Of a DNA stretch of 64,000 nt, positions 34,205-45,834 are shown piece by piece. Positions within the stretch are counted from its first letter, which is position 1; each line of letters starts with the position of its first letter. The notes beneath the pieces were generated by a model. The model was not told the origin of the DNA, searched no databases, and saw only the letters and a program-made list of their open reading frames with translations. The translations under genes and the position numbers were made by a program. This DNA comes from Hemerocallis citrina (taxonomy: Eukaryota; Streptophyta; Magnoliopsida; Asparagales; Asphodelaceae): assembly GCA_017893485.1 (NCBI GenBank), contig CM030363.1, positions 178,944,935 to 179,008,934 on the forward strand, given 5' to 3'.

Positions 34205-35683
34205 TGTTGGATCCTGTAGGTAAGGCAAGAAATACTAGAGGGGGGGGGGGGTGAATAGTGTTGTATAAAAAATAATTGCGAAACTGAAAGTTATCTTCTG
34301 TCCAGTCGACTGTAAAAGAGATATCAGATGACTGGGGCGTCAGAGTAGAAGAGTATTTTTGAGCTAGTCTGATAAGTCGACTTAAATAGGAGAGATAGTA
34401 GACTTACCAGAAGAGTTTTTAAGATGATTGTTATATCAGTCTGATCAGTCGACTTAGGATGGAGATCCAGTCGACTTACCAAAAAGATTTCGAGTAAAGT
34501 GAAATGCAAGTAATGAAAAGAGTTCAAAGAGATACAACCACAGAGATACCAATCACAGAGTACACACGATGTATCCTGGTTCGGTCCTCCCGACCTACAT
34601 CTAGTCCCCAAGCAACCCACCTGAGATTTTTCACTATTCTTGAAAATGTACAAGAATACCCTACGGTGTTGGACAACAACCTTGTCCAACCCGTAGTCCT
34701 CTCTCACCACTAGAGAGGGCAAACCCACTCTTCCACCAAGAGTGAAAAACTGACTCTACATCCTAGAGTCCTACTCTCCAACCGAGAGGAACCACTCTCA
34801 CAACCGAGAGTAAAAAAAAACAATAAAGATGTTTACAATCAACCTATAGCCTTGTAGTGTTTGTGATTTTGCAAGTGGCTATTCGGTCAACTTTTGAATT
34901 CAGTCCAAAACGAATTCGATGTTATGCTGGACTGAAATCAGAGAACCAAGACTTAGAGATTAGAGTGCTTTGTATGAAAAACATTTTCTCTTGAAAGAAA
35001 AAATACTTAAACTTTTCTAAAAAATTCTTGGAACCTTTCCATGGTGATTCTAAGGCTCTATTTATAGAGTAAAATCCCTGGACGTTGTAGAAACAGTTCC
35101 CACAACTGTTTAACAATGGATATAATTTTTTAAATTCAAAAATATAAGTTTTGAAATCAGTAAACTGTCAAAACGACTTGAACAGTCGACTGGGTTGCCG
35201 TTATGAGTCGACTGGCCAGAGTTTGAAGAAGATCAGACAGTTTTGTACAGATTCAGTCGACTGGTCCTTAACGGCAGTCGACTGGTACTCAACTGATCTA
35301 GTTCAAGCTATTTTGACCTTTAGATTTTGTAAAACACACAGTTATAAAATTATGTTTGAGTGTGTGTGTGTGACAAGGTTGTACATCAATCTAAGACTCA
35401 ACAAAGAGAAAAATTACATTGTTTTTACAAGACACAAAATATAAGACATTTAAGCTTTGGTCTTGACTTGAGTCTTAAGTCTTGAGTGAAGCTTTAGCCA
35501 TTGTCTTTGTATGAAGCTTTGCTTGATCTTTCTTCAGCTTTAGAACATTGTGACTTGCTTGATCAATTTGCTTTGAGGCCTTTGTGTATCATACATGATA
35601 AACTTTGATACAACCTGTAATATATAAGAAATAGCACAACAAACTTTGCATTGTGTTGTAATCATCAAAATCAAGAATCAACA
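34205..35683 (-). repeat. 5' LTR of copia-2
   Basis: The LTR is 1479 bp and nearly identical to 26902-28328 apart from about 65 extra bases near 34356-34425 and scattered changes. A minus-strand TATA-like CTCTATAAATAGAGCC lies near 35054-35070 and matches the other LTR. Confidence 0.9.
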
Positions 35684-37343
35684 ATTTTCTTCAATAGCAG
35701 ACATCTCTTATTGCATATCCTGACTCCAACCACGGTGTGATAGTGCTTCTAATAATGACTTAGGAACCGGGTGACTGTCCAAGTAGAGACAAAAGTATGA
35801 TGGGCAAACAAAAAGTTAGCATGTGAAAGACGACTATATATAGGATGTGCAGTGGAGCGGTTCCCTTTGCGTATGGCAATGGGAATATCAAGATCATAAT
35901 GCTCACTAGAAGAGGGAACAATAGAAGTGGGTTCAATGGATGAAACTGGGGGTGTAGAAGCAGGCTCAGACAGTGGTGTTTCATCGACTTGAGGTGATGG
36001 GACAATGGGTGCAGTGGCTTGATCTGAGGGAGTATACACTTGAGTGATTATCAGTCGTTCTGGCATTGCTGGGGAGCATCGTGCTATAGAACCAGGAGAA
36101 GTAGATACCACGGGTCTAGGGTAGGTTAGAAATTCAGATTCAGATGCATCAGAGGAAACTGGAGGTAAACCAGAGGAAGTGGTAGAAAAATAAGGTTGGG
36201 ACTCATGAAAAGTAACATCAGCAGAGACAAAATAACGACGCAACTCAGGACTATAGCATCTATAACCTTTCTAGAAGAGAGAGTAACCTAGGAAATACAT
36301 CGGATAGAACGGGTAGCTAACTTGGAGCGACCAGGATGATGGTCATGGACAAAACTAACACACCCAAATATTTTGGGAGAAAGGGGGAATGGGTCAACAT
36401 TTGAAAATAAAATTGTAAAGGGTGTTTGACCATCTAACACAGATGATGACATGCGGTTAATTAGATGACCAGCAGTAAGAACCGCATCCCCCCAAAAATG
36501 CTGAGGAACTTGTCTATGAATAAGCATTGTCCTTGCAACCTCTAACTTGTGACGGTTTTTACGCTCGGCAACCCTGTTTTGTTGAGGGGTGTAAGGATAA
36601 GATGATTCATGAAGAATACGAGAAGAAGACATAAATGTGTTAAACTCCAAACTAAAGTATTCCCTGACATTATCACTACGCAATGTTTTGACAGTAACAT
36701 CAAATTGGGTTCTGACCTCAGAACAAAAAGATTTAAAAATAGAGAAAATTTCGAAACAAGTTTTCATTAAATATAACCATGTTGCACTAGAGTAATCATC
36801 AGCAAAAGTAACAAAATATCTAAAGTCACCGAACTGAGACTGGACAGGACAAGGTCCATACACATCAGAATGAACTAAACTAAAAGGTCGACTCGACCGT
36901 TTATTGACTTTAGGAGGATAAGACACACACATGTGTTTACCTAACTGACACAACTCACAAGGCATCTCATTAAGAGAAGATAACTTGGGTCTTAACTTCT
37001 TCAGATTATGTAAAGATGGGCGTCCCAGCTAAGAATGCAAATCTAAAGGCTTGTAACCACTCAAGTAAGCAAAAGAGATAGGAACATCATCCAGTTGATA
37101 GAGACCCTCAGATTCAAGACCTGTGCCAATCGTCCGTCTCGTCCCAAACTCTTGAAACACACAGTGATTAGGATAATAGGTAACTGAACAGTTCGAAGAT
37201 TTAGTAATTCGACTAACAGATATAAGGTTGCAAGAAAATTTAGGCATATAAAGAACAGAACCAAAAGGTAAATTGGGAGTGAGGTCAACATGTCCAATCC
37301 CCCCCCCCCCCCCCCCCCCCAATTAGGGAGGCAGAACCATCAG
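35684..37343 (-). pseudogene. Copia-1 integrase and start of RT
   Basis: The minus-strand reading path of copia-1 continues past copia-2. 36288-36965 holds the integrase (PCELCQLGKHMCVSYPPKVN; FSLVHSDVYGPCPVQSQFGD; FADDYSSATWLY; NRVAERKNRHKLEVARTMLI). 35749-36243 is a Ser/Pro-rich linker to RT. 37029-37322 is the protease-to-integrase joint (VLYMPKFSCNLISVSRITKS). Stops separate the pieces. A 22-C run at 37299-37320 lies at the upstream edge. Confidence 0.82.
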
Positions 37344-37538
37344 TGTAACCCATATTTCCACCTATACATATTTTTCTGTGTTTGGATTATTCATAAAATT
37401 TTCCGTTTTCTTAAATTCATTTTATTTTAAATTTATTTTGGATCTCCTATTAAAGTCCATTTCTATTCATTAATTGTATTTATAGTTATTTTCAAATAAG
37501 TTTTATATTGTAATACAATCCTATTTTGTTAGATCATC

Positions 37539-37585
<47 letters not shown>

Positions 37586-37897
37586 TCTTTGATTGTTTAT
37601 TAATTTGTGAAAGTCCATAGATTTTAATCCATCTTTTATTATTATTATTTATTTATATGAAGCTCATTAAGTTAACCCAAAGTTCAATTTTAAACCACTT
37701 TACATATGATTTTGGATTTATTATTTTTAAAACGCAAACCCAAATTATACTTCATTTTATTTTATCACTAATTGGTATTTTGATTAATGCATAAAAAATC
37801 CTATTCAATTTTATAATTTTATTTGTTGTCTTACTAGATTATATTATTATTGAGTGAAGCCCAAGCATACTCCGTTGTATATGTATTTCATTATTTG

Positions 37898-37967
<70 letters not shown>

Positions 37968-40953
37968 ACCCAACTTCCTTAAATTAAAACCTAATAGCCC
38001 ATTCTTATTGGACCCTGACCCGCAAACCCATTAACCCATTACCCTATCCACATCCTATTTTCCCTATAAATACTAATCATCATTAAACCCTAATTATCAT
38101 CTAATATTTTTCCCCCCAACCGCCTAATTTTCTTCTTCTTCCTCTGTTCTCAACCCCGTCACCCTCTTCTCATCTCCGAGCTCCATTGCCACTACCTTCC
38201 TCCAGCCTCGACAACCTCTTCGACATCCATCCCCAACCACAGAACCGTGACTGTGCTCCATCCACTGCATCCGCCAACCATCTGCTGCTACCACCGCCGA
38301 CCCATGCCTTCCTCCATTGCTACCTGCCTTCTCATTGCCGTCCCCAAATTTTCACCCAAGCTCCATCGCTGCCGATCATCCTCCTGCTACCTCCTCGATG
38401 CCTCCTTGTCCCGCAACCGCCTACAATCTCCACCGTCGAAGCCCCATCCACTGTCGACCTCCTTCACCGACTGCAACCCTGTCTCATCGCCATCCATCCT
38501 CTGACCTCGCTACCACTGATGCCACTGCTCCTCCACCCTGTTGAGCCCTCCTCGACACCCGACCACCATCTCCGAACACCTTGATAATCTCCCTCTCCCT
38601 GTTCTCCATCGCCCTCGCCAAAGCCTCTCATCCCGCTGCTGCCTTCGTCCATCGCAGCGCCGAAACCTTAGCCCCCGCTTGCATCCCACAGTCTACGCCC
38701 TGCTGCCACTGTCCTCTTGTGGCAACTTTGCCCCGCACCACTACTTGTAGCTCTCTTCCGTGTTCGCTATCGCCGTCGTCTCGTGTGATGCCGTTGTCTC
38801 CTTCTGTGTTGTTGCTGTCCTTGCTACGGTGCCGCTATCTGTTGTGGTTGTTGTTTGTGCACTGTCGTGTGTTGCCTGTGCTAGCATTGTTGTTGCTGTC
38901 TCCGTTGCTGTTGGGACTCTTGTTCCCATTACTATTTTATATTCGAAATCGTCATCTATAAGGCAAGTTTCCCTTGAACTAGTTTATTATTCTTGTTCAT
39001 GAATTTCTTTTGATCTCTGCAAGTAGTTCTCATTTCAACTATCATATTTTATTTGTTTGGTATGCCTCAAGAGACTATTACGGATTCATCGGCAAAATCA
39101 AGTAGTAGCCTTCTTTTCGTGCCATTTCCTTGATTCAAACCCAAGGCTTGTTATATATTGTCATATGCATACACTACACGAGTACATAGAATAGAAACAT
39201 GTTATATAGAAGGATGATGATTTGAATGCTTTTAAATTGGATGTGATGTTCATGCGATGTTGATAATAAATATGCCTTGTTAACAGTAGAATTCCACCCT
39301 TATGATTGAGTATGATTTCCTGTTAATTATTGCTATAAATTCCTATGCATGTGTATACCGTTTGTTACCAATTAATAATTAATCAACTTGCTCAACTGCT
39401 GTTTGTTCCATTTTGTATTGAGATTTTGACCCAATAGCTATTATAATTAAGCAGAACTTTATAAACAACATTTTTAGCCCTTTGAATCTATTTTACAGAA
39501 CTTTTTACGAATCTAAATTCCGATTTATAAACTGTAAGTTATCATATTTTTAATACTACTAGGTTTTCAATTTCAGATTCCTATTTTGAAACATATCGAC
39601 ATTATTTAGTATTTTATAATAGTGTATTATCAGTAAAATGAAAACATGAGATTAACTAGATTGTTATTAGACATGATTAGGAGTAACTTTATAATTTTTA
39701 TAAGATTTTTAAATGAAATTACAATCTACTTTTGTAAGTAAGAATTTGACCCTAACATGCTGTCTGAACATGAAACCAGTAAAGAATGAACTTATAGGCC
39801 TAGCTACTGTAGTTATAATATGTTGTGTGAATATGCGTTGGAATCGGCAGGGAGTCTAGTTTTTGGAACTCCTGACGGAACCTGATTTTCTTTCCTATAG
39901 CAACGGAAAAGTTGGTTTTTGTACAACAATGTCTTGCTGTCCAATCTGTGTTTTGTGTTTCTTTTGTATATCTATGTTTGATTTTGCATCTAAGGAATAG
40001 AATTAGTTATACCATGCATTGCATAGTCTTGATACCTTCTTTTGACATCGCCTAGATACTTTTGTACCCATTTCATGTCCACATTTGAGTATAATAAAAT
40101 ATTAACAAGCCAGGATAATAAGGGTCGACTTGGTAGTGAACAATCAGAGACTATACTTGGAGTGGGCCTCTTCTTCTCGATTCATTATTGTTATTGATTG
40201 TGGATTATCGATTGTTATTTATTGATTATTGTGCCGAGTACATGATCTGTAAAGTTTGCCACTAAAGTATAAACGATCACTGTTTGCATGTACCGAACCC
40301 GTAGTATGGGACACAGTATTACATGAATTAGATAGGATAATAAAAGGCTAATAGACTTATATTGACACTTGCATTCTTGATCATGATTCTTGTTATTGCA
40401 TCGTTAATTCTAGACCTTGAGTTTTATTATCATCCCTTGTTATTGACACTTGACTTTGATCTAGTTCGTTATTCTTGATATACCATGCTTTTGTTGCTCT
40501 TTGCTTTCCACAACTTGCATTCCGGAACTTGCTCTAACGGGCATTATTTTTTCCCATCTCTAGTTGATAGGTTTGCAGGTATAGGTTAAGATTTGACTAA
40601 AGGACTTGGTGAGAAAATATTCTAGAGAATGGGGCTGGATCATTAGACTGCTATAATTATTTCATTCATGCTATTTACTATTCTGCATTTGTTACTTTTG
40701 TCATACTTCGTATTTTGGGCTTATATGATCCGAAGTTTACTTTTCTCCCAGATGTTGGATATTATTTTGTGAATTTATTTCATGATTATTTTGGAGTTTA
40801 TTCATTATTTATGTGGTTATTTATTCTTGCATGGTTGTGATCTTTTACATACTATTGAGTTAATCTGTTACAGCTTACGTATGATGTACACATAATTCGT
40901 TGGGCCTTTGTTATGTGCTCGTATTCGAGTATTTTGGGAAGCAAGGCGTGACA
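37344..40953 (+). mobile_element. Solo LTR A, gypsy type (3.6 kb)
   Basis: A single 3610-bp unit starting TGTAACCCATATTTCC and ending AGCAAGGCGTGACA, with near-duplicate flanks ATCAG (37339-37343) and ATCAT (40954-40958). It splits the copia-1 protease: the DHMTGN block is on one side and SVLYMPKFSCNLIS on the other. It has a TATA box (TATAAATA at 38065) with a CT/CCACC-rich leader downstream, but no primer site, internal domain or second LTR. Microsatellites are at 37539-37584 (TTA) and 37900-37963 (AT). The open frames at 38186-39002 are low-complexity leader sequence. Confidence 0.78.
37900..37963. repeat. AT dinucleotide microsatellite
   Basis: About 32 uninterrupted AT units inside solo LTR A. 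Confidence 0.95.
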
Positions 40954-41558
40954 ATCATCTCGACAAACAGATGAATGAAATGTTTCTTTAATAGAGGACA
41001 ATATACATGAATTCCCAGTCATATGATCCAAAGCTTCTGAATCAATTACCCCTGATGTAGGAGTTGTGGTAGTCAAGCAAGCACTACTATACCTGGCTAA
41101 TGTGGCAGAAGAAGGTTGACCCTGAGAAGCACGGTATCATTGGAGAGCCTGAAGTTCTCCTGCGTCTAATTGAACATTGGTCAAACTGGTGGTAACATGT
41201 GCAATGTGTGATGGTCGAGTGTTCTGAGAACGCTAGTTAGGGCAATACCACTTTGTATGCCCAAACTCCTTACAATAGTTGCACATGATCTTGGCAAGTG
41301 ATGTGCCCGAGCCACTCTGTGAGCTTTCACTGCTAGCACCGTAACCATTGAAACCACTCGTGCGAGCCCCACGACCATATTGTCCTCCTCCTCAACTAAA
41401 ATGAGGCTGAGAAGCAACCGATGCAGATCTCTCTTCTGGGGTGTCGCTAGTGACGATTGCGGGAATGTGAGGAAACATCTCCTTAACAAGTTTGTAGGCC
41501 TCTAACAAACTGTTGGAGGCAAGACCCCCCATTACCAAAGGTCGTGCTGCCTCATGAG
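40954..41558 (-). pseudogene. Copia-1 protease start and Gag zinc knuckle
   Basis: On the minus strand the CCHC knuckle CNYCKEFGHTKWYCPN is intact around 41237-41285, followed by the protease signature, changed to DSEALDHMTGNS (normally DSGASDHMTG) near 41020-41055. It is bounded on both sides by solo LTRs A and B. Confidence 0.8.
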
Positions 41559-44500
41559 TGTAACATCCCAGAAAAATTAATTTTTAATATTTTGCACGTG
41601 CATTGCACGTAAAAATTGTGCACTTTGGTTCCAAAAAATTTCTAGAGTCATGAATTTTTTCTTCTCATTTTTTTGTCACAATTGTATGACTTATTTTAAA
41701 TTAAATCCAATAGGCTAATATCTATTTTGAAGCCTACTAAAAATTAATTACAAATTGAGGCCCATGATTAATTCTACATTTAAATGAACATTTTAAAAGC
41801 TAGTACACTTGTCATGTGTAACATACACCTACATCTAATTTAATAACAATCAATAATAGAATTTATATGAGAAGAGTGTGCACATAGGGTGCACGTGCAC
41901 GTTGTGTGCACTAGAGAAGAAGTGGCCAGGCTTTAGATGAGAAGAGGGGGGGGGGGGGGTGTTGTGAGTGAGTGGGGAGTTATTTTGGGTAGTGGGAGTC
42001 ATCTCAACCACACATTATTTCTATAAATAGCCCCCTCCTTTACCATGAACAACACTAAGAATCAAATCAAAAATTAAAAGAGAAGGAAAGAGGGAGATTT
42101 CGGTTTGTATTGCTAGAGGAGGAGAAGGCCATTTTGGGAGAGCCTTAGAGCATTTTTCTAGGAGTTCTACTTGCTAATTGCATCAAGAAAGAGGTGGGTG
42201 TTTCTTTTACTTTCTAGTTGTCTGTAGTATGTATGCTTAGATAAATTGTGTTTGAAATGGAAAGTTTGGCACGAGTTTTTTAGTTTCTAAACTTGTAATG
42301 ATACATGTTGTGTTGACATCTAGAGCTTTTAGTAGTAATGAAATATGAGAAATTAATGCATGCTAATTGAAAATTTCAATATAGAATTGTGATGTTGTCA
42401 AATTAAATTCTATTTAGAGCGTGTTGTAGTGATGTTAAGCATATGGTAGTGTGCCATGATTAAATCATGTATAAAAATTGGATGTATGTAAAAAGTTGTT
42501 TAGTTTCATGTACAATTGGGGGTGAACTATAAGTTAATGGAGAAGTGAGATTTTTCGTGAACTAAGAATAATGGCTACAAGAAAATAAATATAATCATGC
42601 TAATTTGTTATAAAGAGTCGTCAATTTTACAAATTTAAGCATATGAGTGTAAGATTTCTAAAAGTGACTATTTAAGTTAATTTGTGAACAACTTCATGCC
42701 ATTATTGATAAAATTAAGGGAAAAACATTTACGGAAGTTTAGAAATGTAATTTAGTAATATTAATTATGATGGAAAACAATAGAAATCGAAATAGATGAA
42801 CAAATTAAAAGGGAGATGAAAACAGAGAGTTGAGTTAAAAGAGTTTGAACCCATATACTATCAGTTGAGCACTTGACTCTTGTGGCTAGCGCAGGCGCCA
42901 AGCGCACTTAGCGTTGCCACGTGCCGTGCGTGCGCTTGGGGCGCTTCTTGCTCGCTAGTTCGATCCCGGGAGGCTCTGTCTCTTGTGTGATTTTTTTGGG
43001 AATTTATAAATTGACGTTTCTGGGTTACAAAAGGAACTCAGAGTGGTCTCTATCACCACAGTGAGTTGGCTCACTAGTTTGGCTTGCGGCTGGCTAGCTG
43101 CTGACTTTGGGTTTGATCCCCGCCTTGCACAGAATGTGCTTTTAATTTTATTTTTTGAGATTTTCAAGTTTTACAAATTGTGAAACTTCATAGAAATATT
43201 TTAGAAGATTATTAAAACACATGGAAATAATTTCACACTACTCTAAGACATATTTTGAGAATTTAAAAGTCATTTTCATATTAGATAATGTATTTGATAA
43301 GTTGAATTCCAATTTAAAGGGAAATGTACATGATTAAAAGTATTTAAGAGTTAATTGTAGAATACAAATTTAGAACACTCTTTTGTGAAAATTTCATGGA
43401 TATTAATCCATTGAATTAAGGAAATGGTTGAGTTGGTTTATAATAAAAACCAAGGCATAATTATGAGTTGGAAATAAGGAACTTCTAGCAATTAATTCTA
43501 AAGAATTTTGGTATTAAGAAATGGTGATTTAATCTTAAAGAACTTTTGTGTTGAGAAATATACTTGAAGTATAGACAAACATGAAGAAGGTTATATTAAT
43601 CAAAAGAACGTTGAATATTATTAGAGTGAATAATTTGGTTGGTTAACCAAGAAATTGTCTACAAGAATTTGATTTGATAAATTGTCATCGAATGTTGCTA
43701 TAAGAAGTTGAATACTTCCCAATCTGTAAACATAAGGAAAGTGGATAAAGAAGAAATGATGGATAATAAATGAAATGGCTATGTTGAGATTAGATGTAAC
43801 CTAAGTGATCTCTATATTGAGATGGTTGTTGGAATCTAGAGGCTGAGCGAGACCCATAGTGACCGGCAGTTTGTGAATAAAGAAATTTGAGAAGTAGCGA
43901 GTATGGGCTAATGTTCTCGTGTGTTGATTTATCCGTTAGGGTAAGCTAGCTCTAGGATGTAATGATTTTAATCAAACCTAAGAATAGGCACTAGAAGAAG
44001 CTATGATAGAAACAACAACGAACATGTCCGGTACAGAATGTGCAACTCCTAGGGGTTCGAGATTAAGGAATGCGCCCGGTAAATCCATGTATATGGGCTA
44101 GGGATATGTCTATCTATCATCGAAAAGGTCGGTAAAGAGACTGTAGTGTCTAGGAATGTTTGGGACGGACAGGATACGTCCGGTAAATCCACTGAGGTGG
44201 GATAGGGGTATGCTGGTAAGGTCCAATATCTTGGGGGTGTGACTCCTCGCTGACTATGCGTTGGAGTATATTCATTGGGTTAGGTTGCATAGCGTGGGAT
44301 ATAAACCCTATAATGAGGAGTACGTTAAGTGCTTTCATTCAGACCTACGTAGTATGGGATGCACATAATCCGAACAAGTATGCATTAGTGTCATTGTAGT
44401 TTAAACATCTGCTTTAGGCATTAAGTCATATCATACACTAACACTACTAGGGTAGTCACTTTTCCTGTTTGCATTCTAGTTTGTGTTTGCTAAAGTAGAA

Positions 44501-44794
44501 GAATCGCTGTATTATAGCATTGCGTCAGTTGTATGTAACTGACGTGCCCACATTTTCCAGTGCAGGACTTGGATTAGCAAAAGGCATAAAGATGAATTGA
44601 TACTGATGATTAGTTCCAGATTAAAGTTGTTGAATGTTAAAGTTGTATATACTTTGTTGTAACTTCCGCTGTGTATTTTTGTAACAGACAATGTGTAATG
44701 AAAAAGTTTTAAATTCCTTGTAAATTTGTATGAATTGAAGTAAAAGATCCTGATGTGCTATGAATCACATGTATTTGGAATTCGGGGCGTTATA
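41559..44794 (+). mobile_element. Solo LTR B, gypsy type (3.2 kb)
   Basis: A 3236-bp unit starting TGTAACATCCCAG and ending TTCGGGGCGTTATA, with an exact 5-bp duplication ATGAG at 41554-41558 and 44795-44799. It lies in the copia-1 Gag region. It has a TATA box (CTATAAATAG at 42021) and no internal retroviral domain. Near its 3' end CCGGTAAATCCA repeats (44079, 44180) precede a conserved block (GTAGTATGGGATGCA at 44349, CAAGTATGCATTAG near 44376) shared with solo LTR C. Confidence 0.85.
42880..43130 (+). repeat. tRNA-like B-box words in solo LTR B
   Basis: AGTTCGATCCCGGGAG (42957) and GGGTTTGATCCCCGCC (43108) resemble the pol III B box, each preceded by a GGCTAG-like word. No cloverleaf forms, so these are not tRNA genes; they may be tRNA-derived fragments or chance. 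Confidence 0.3.
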
Positions 44795-44799
44795 ATGAG

Positions 44800-45714
44800 A
44801 CTTGGGAAACCTCCCGAGAAAGATGAGAACATGAATCTGTTGTTGGCAGATTAATGCATAATGGAAAGAGTTCTTGTAACTCATCACATGTCTTCTTGAA
44901 GATGGCGTATTACTCATCAATACCTTTTCTGCCCATCTCACAACGACAGTAGGCCTGATGAACACTGTAGGCATGTGTCATACTGGTTAAACTCGAATAG
45001 GTTGATTGAAGATGATCCCAAAGCTCCTTAGCCGTAGAGCACTACATTGCAGTATCAAGAGTATCGGGCTCCATGGATTCCCACATAGCGCTCATGATCA
45101 AGCTATCATCAGCTTCCCAATCTCTTGTCATAGTCTTAGGTGGATCATGAAATAGATGACTCGAGCGACGAATACCTTTCAGTTTGACTGTGAACATCTT
45201 GTGTCATTGTTGCCAATTACTACTACTTAATTTACAGTCAATAACTTGGATGGAAAAGGGGGGAGAGAGGTTCCTGTCACAACGAAGTTACATTCACTTC
45301 GGGTTCACCACTCTCTTCGCTCATCTGCCGATCACAACAAATAAGTACACAATAAAATTCCTCAAATGTGAAGAAAGGTGTAGGATGGTGCCGGAAGGTT
45401 AAATTGGAGGGTTCACACACCTAAAGGTAAGTTCTTTTCTTTGTGACAATTCATCAAACACCTTGTGTTCCACTCCAATATTGGTTAGATTTAGTCAAGT
45501 TTGGATTTGTTTTCGTTCAAGGAGATGATGATGGTGTTGTGGGTGGTGGTGGAGAAGGCCGGTGAGGAGGAGTTTGGATCTGGAGCGGGTAGCGGCAGCG
45601 GCAGGATCTGGAGTGGGCAGCGACAGTGGTAGAAGCAGCAGAGGCGCTGCGGTGACTGGTCGGAAGGGCTGACGGCTGGTTGAAGGGGCTGACCGGGCTA
45701 GGATTAGTATTTGA
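44800..45714 (-). pseudogene. Copia-1 Gag N-terminal part and leader
   Basis: The minus strand between the primer site and solo LTR B encodes broken Gag pieces, including a W-D-H-L-Q-S-T-Y-like capsid segment around 45000 and an R-R-S-S-H-L-F-H-D-P-P-K segment near 45150. Stops interrupt it. The region 45520-45660 is a GGTGGTGG/GCAGCGGCAG low-complexity leader. Confidence 0.6.
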
Positions 45715-45726
45715 GCTCTGATACCA
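45715..45726 (-). promoter_or_regulatory. Primer binding site of copia-1
   Basis: On the minus strand TGGTATCAGAGC directly abuts the short 5' LTR, complementary to initiator tRNA-Met. Confidence 0.88.
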
Positions 45727-45829
45727 TAATAACTTTTCTCTTATTTGCTGGCAATCAACAATAGTTATATTTATACACAACTTTATTACCAGCACGGACT
45801 TTGTCCGTATGTGACTAAACACTTCTCTA
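45727..45829 (-). repeat. 5' LTR of copia-1, 103 bp
   Basis: An unusually short LTR that matches the reassembled 3' LTR. The ends are TA...TA rather than TG...CA; boundaries are uncertain by about three bases. Confidence 0.8.
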
Positions 45830-45834
45830 ATAAC

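Larger units (their letters stand above)
26902..35683 (-). mobile_element. SIRE/Maximus-like Ty1-copia element (copia-2)
   Basis: An 8782-bp minus-strand element with LTRs TGTTGGATCC...AATCAACA and an exact 5-bp duplication ATTTT at 26897-26901 and 35684-35688. Gag with a CCHC knuckle and a long acidic/coiled-coil tail (WDDSDSSSEEE), the copia Pol order and a long spacer before the 3' LTR are the pattern of the SIRE/Maximus lineage. LTRs are very similar, so insertion is fairly recent, but protease and other frames have stops. Around 26 GTCGAC palindromes are scattered in LTRs, spacer and coding parts. It lies in the RT gene of copia-1. Confidence 0.9.
24013..45829 (-). mobile_element. Old Ty1-copia element (copia-1) with tiny LTRs, four nested insertions
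   Basis: The minus-strand element spans 21.8 kb, of which only about 4.85 kb is its own. The LTRs are about 103 bp (45727-45829, and 24013-25428 once a retroposon is removed); both begin TAATAACTTTTCTCTTAT and end ACTTCTCTA on the plus strand. The primer site is at 45715-45726 and a purine tract (GAGGAGGAG on minus) adjoins the other LTR. Flanks ACAAC (24008-24012) and ATAAC (45830-45834) are a probable 5-bp duplication with one change. The order Gag, protease, integrase, RT, RNase H is the Ty1-copia order. Inserted in it are a poly(A) retroposon, copia-2 and two solo LTRs. All reading frames are broken. Confidence 0.85.

Noticed and set aside
38186..39002. Several overlapping Pro/Ser/Leu-rich frames
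   Set aside because: They lie in the CT/CCACC-rich leader of a solo LTR downstream of its TATA box; similar leader sequence also gives frames at 17839-18324 in the gypsy LTR. Low complexity, not genes.
42880..43130. tRNA-like sequence with TTCGATCC words
   Set aside because: No acceptor stem or anticodon arm could be folded; only B-box-like words are present.
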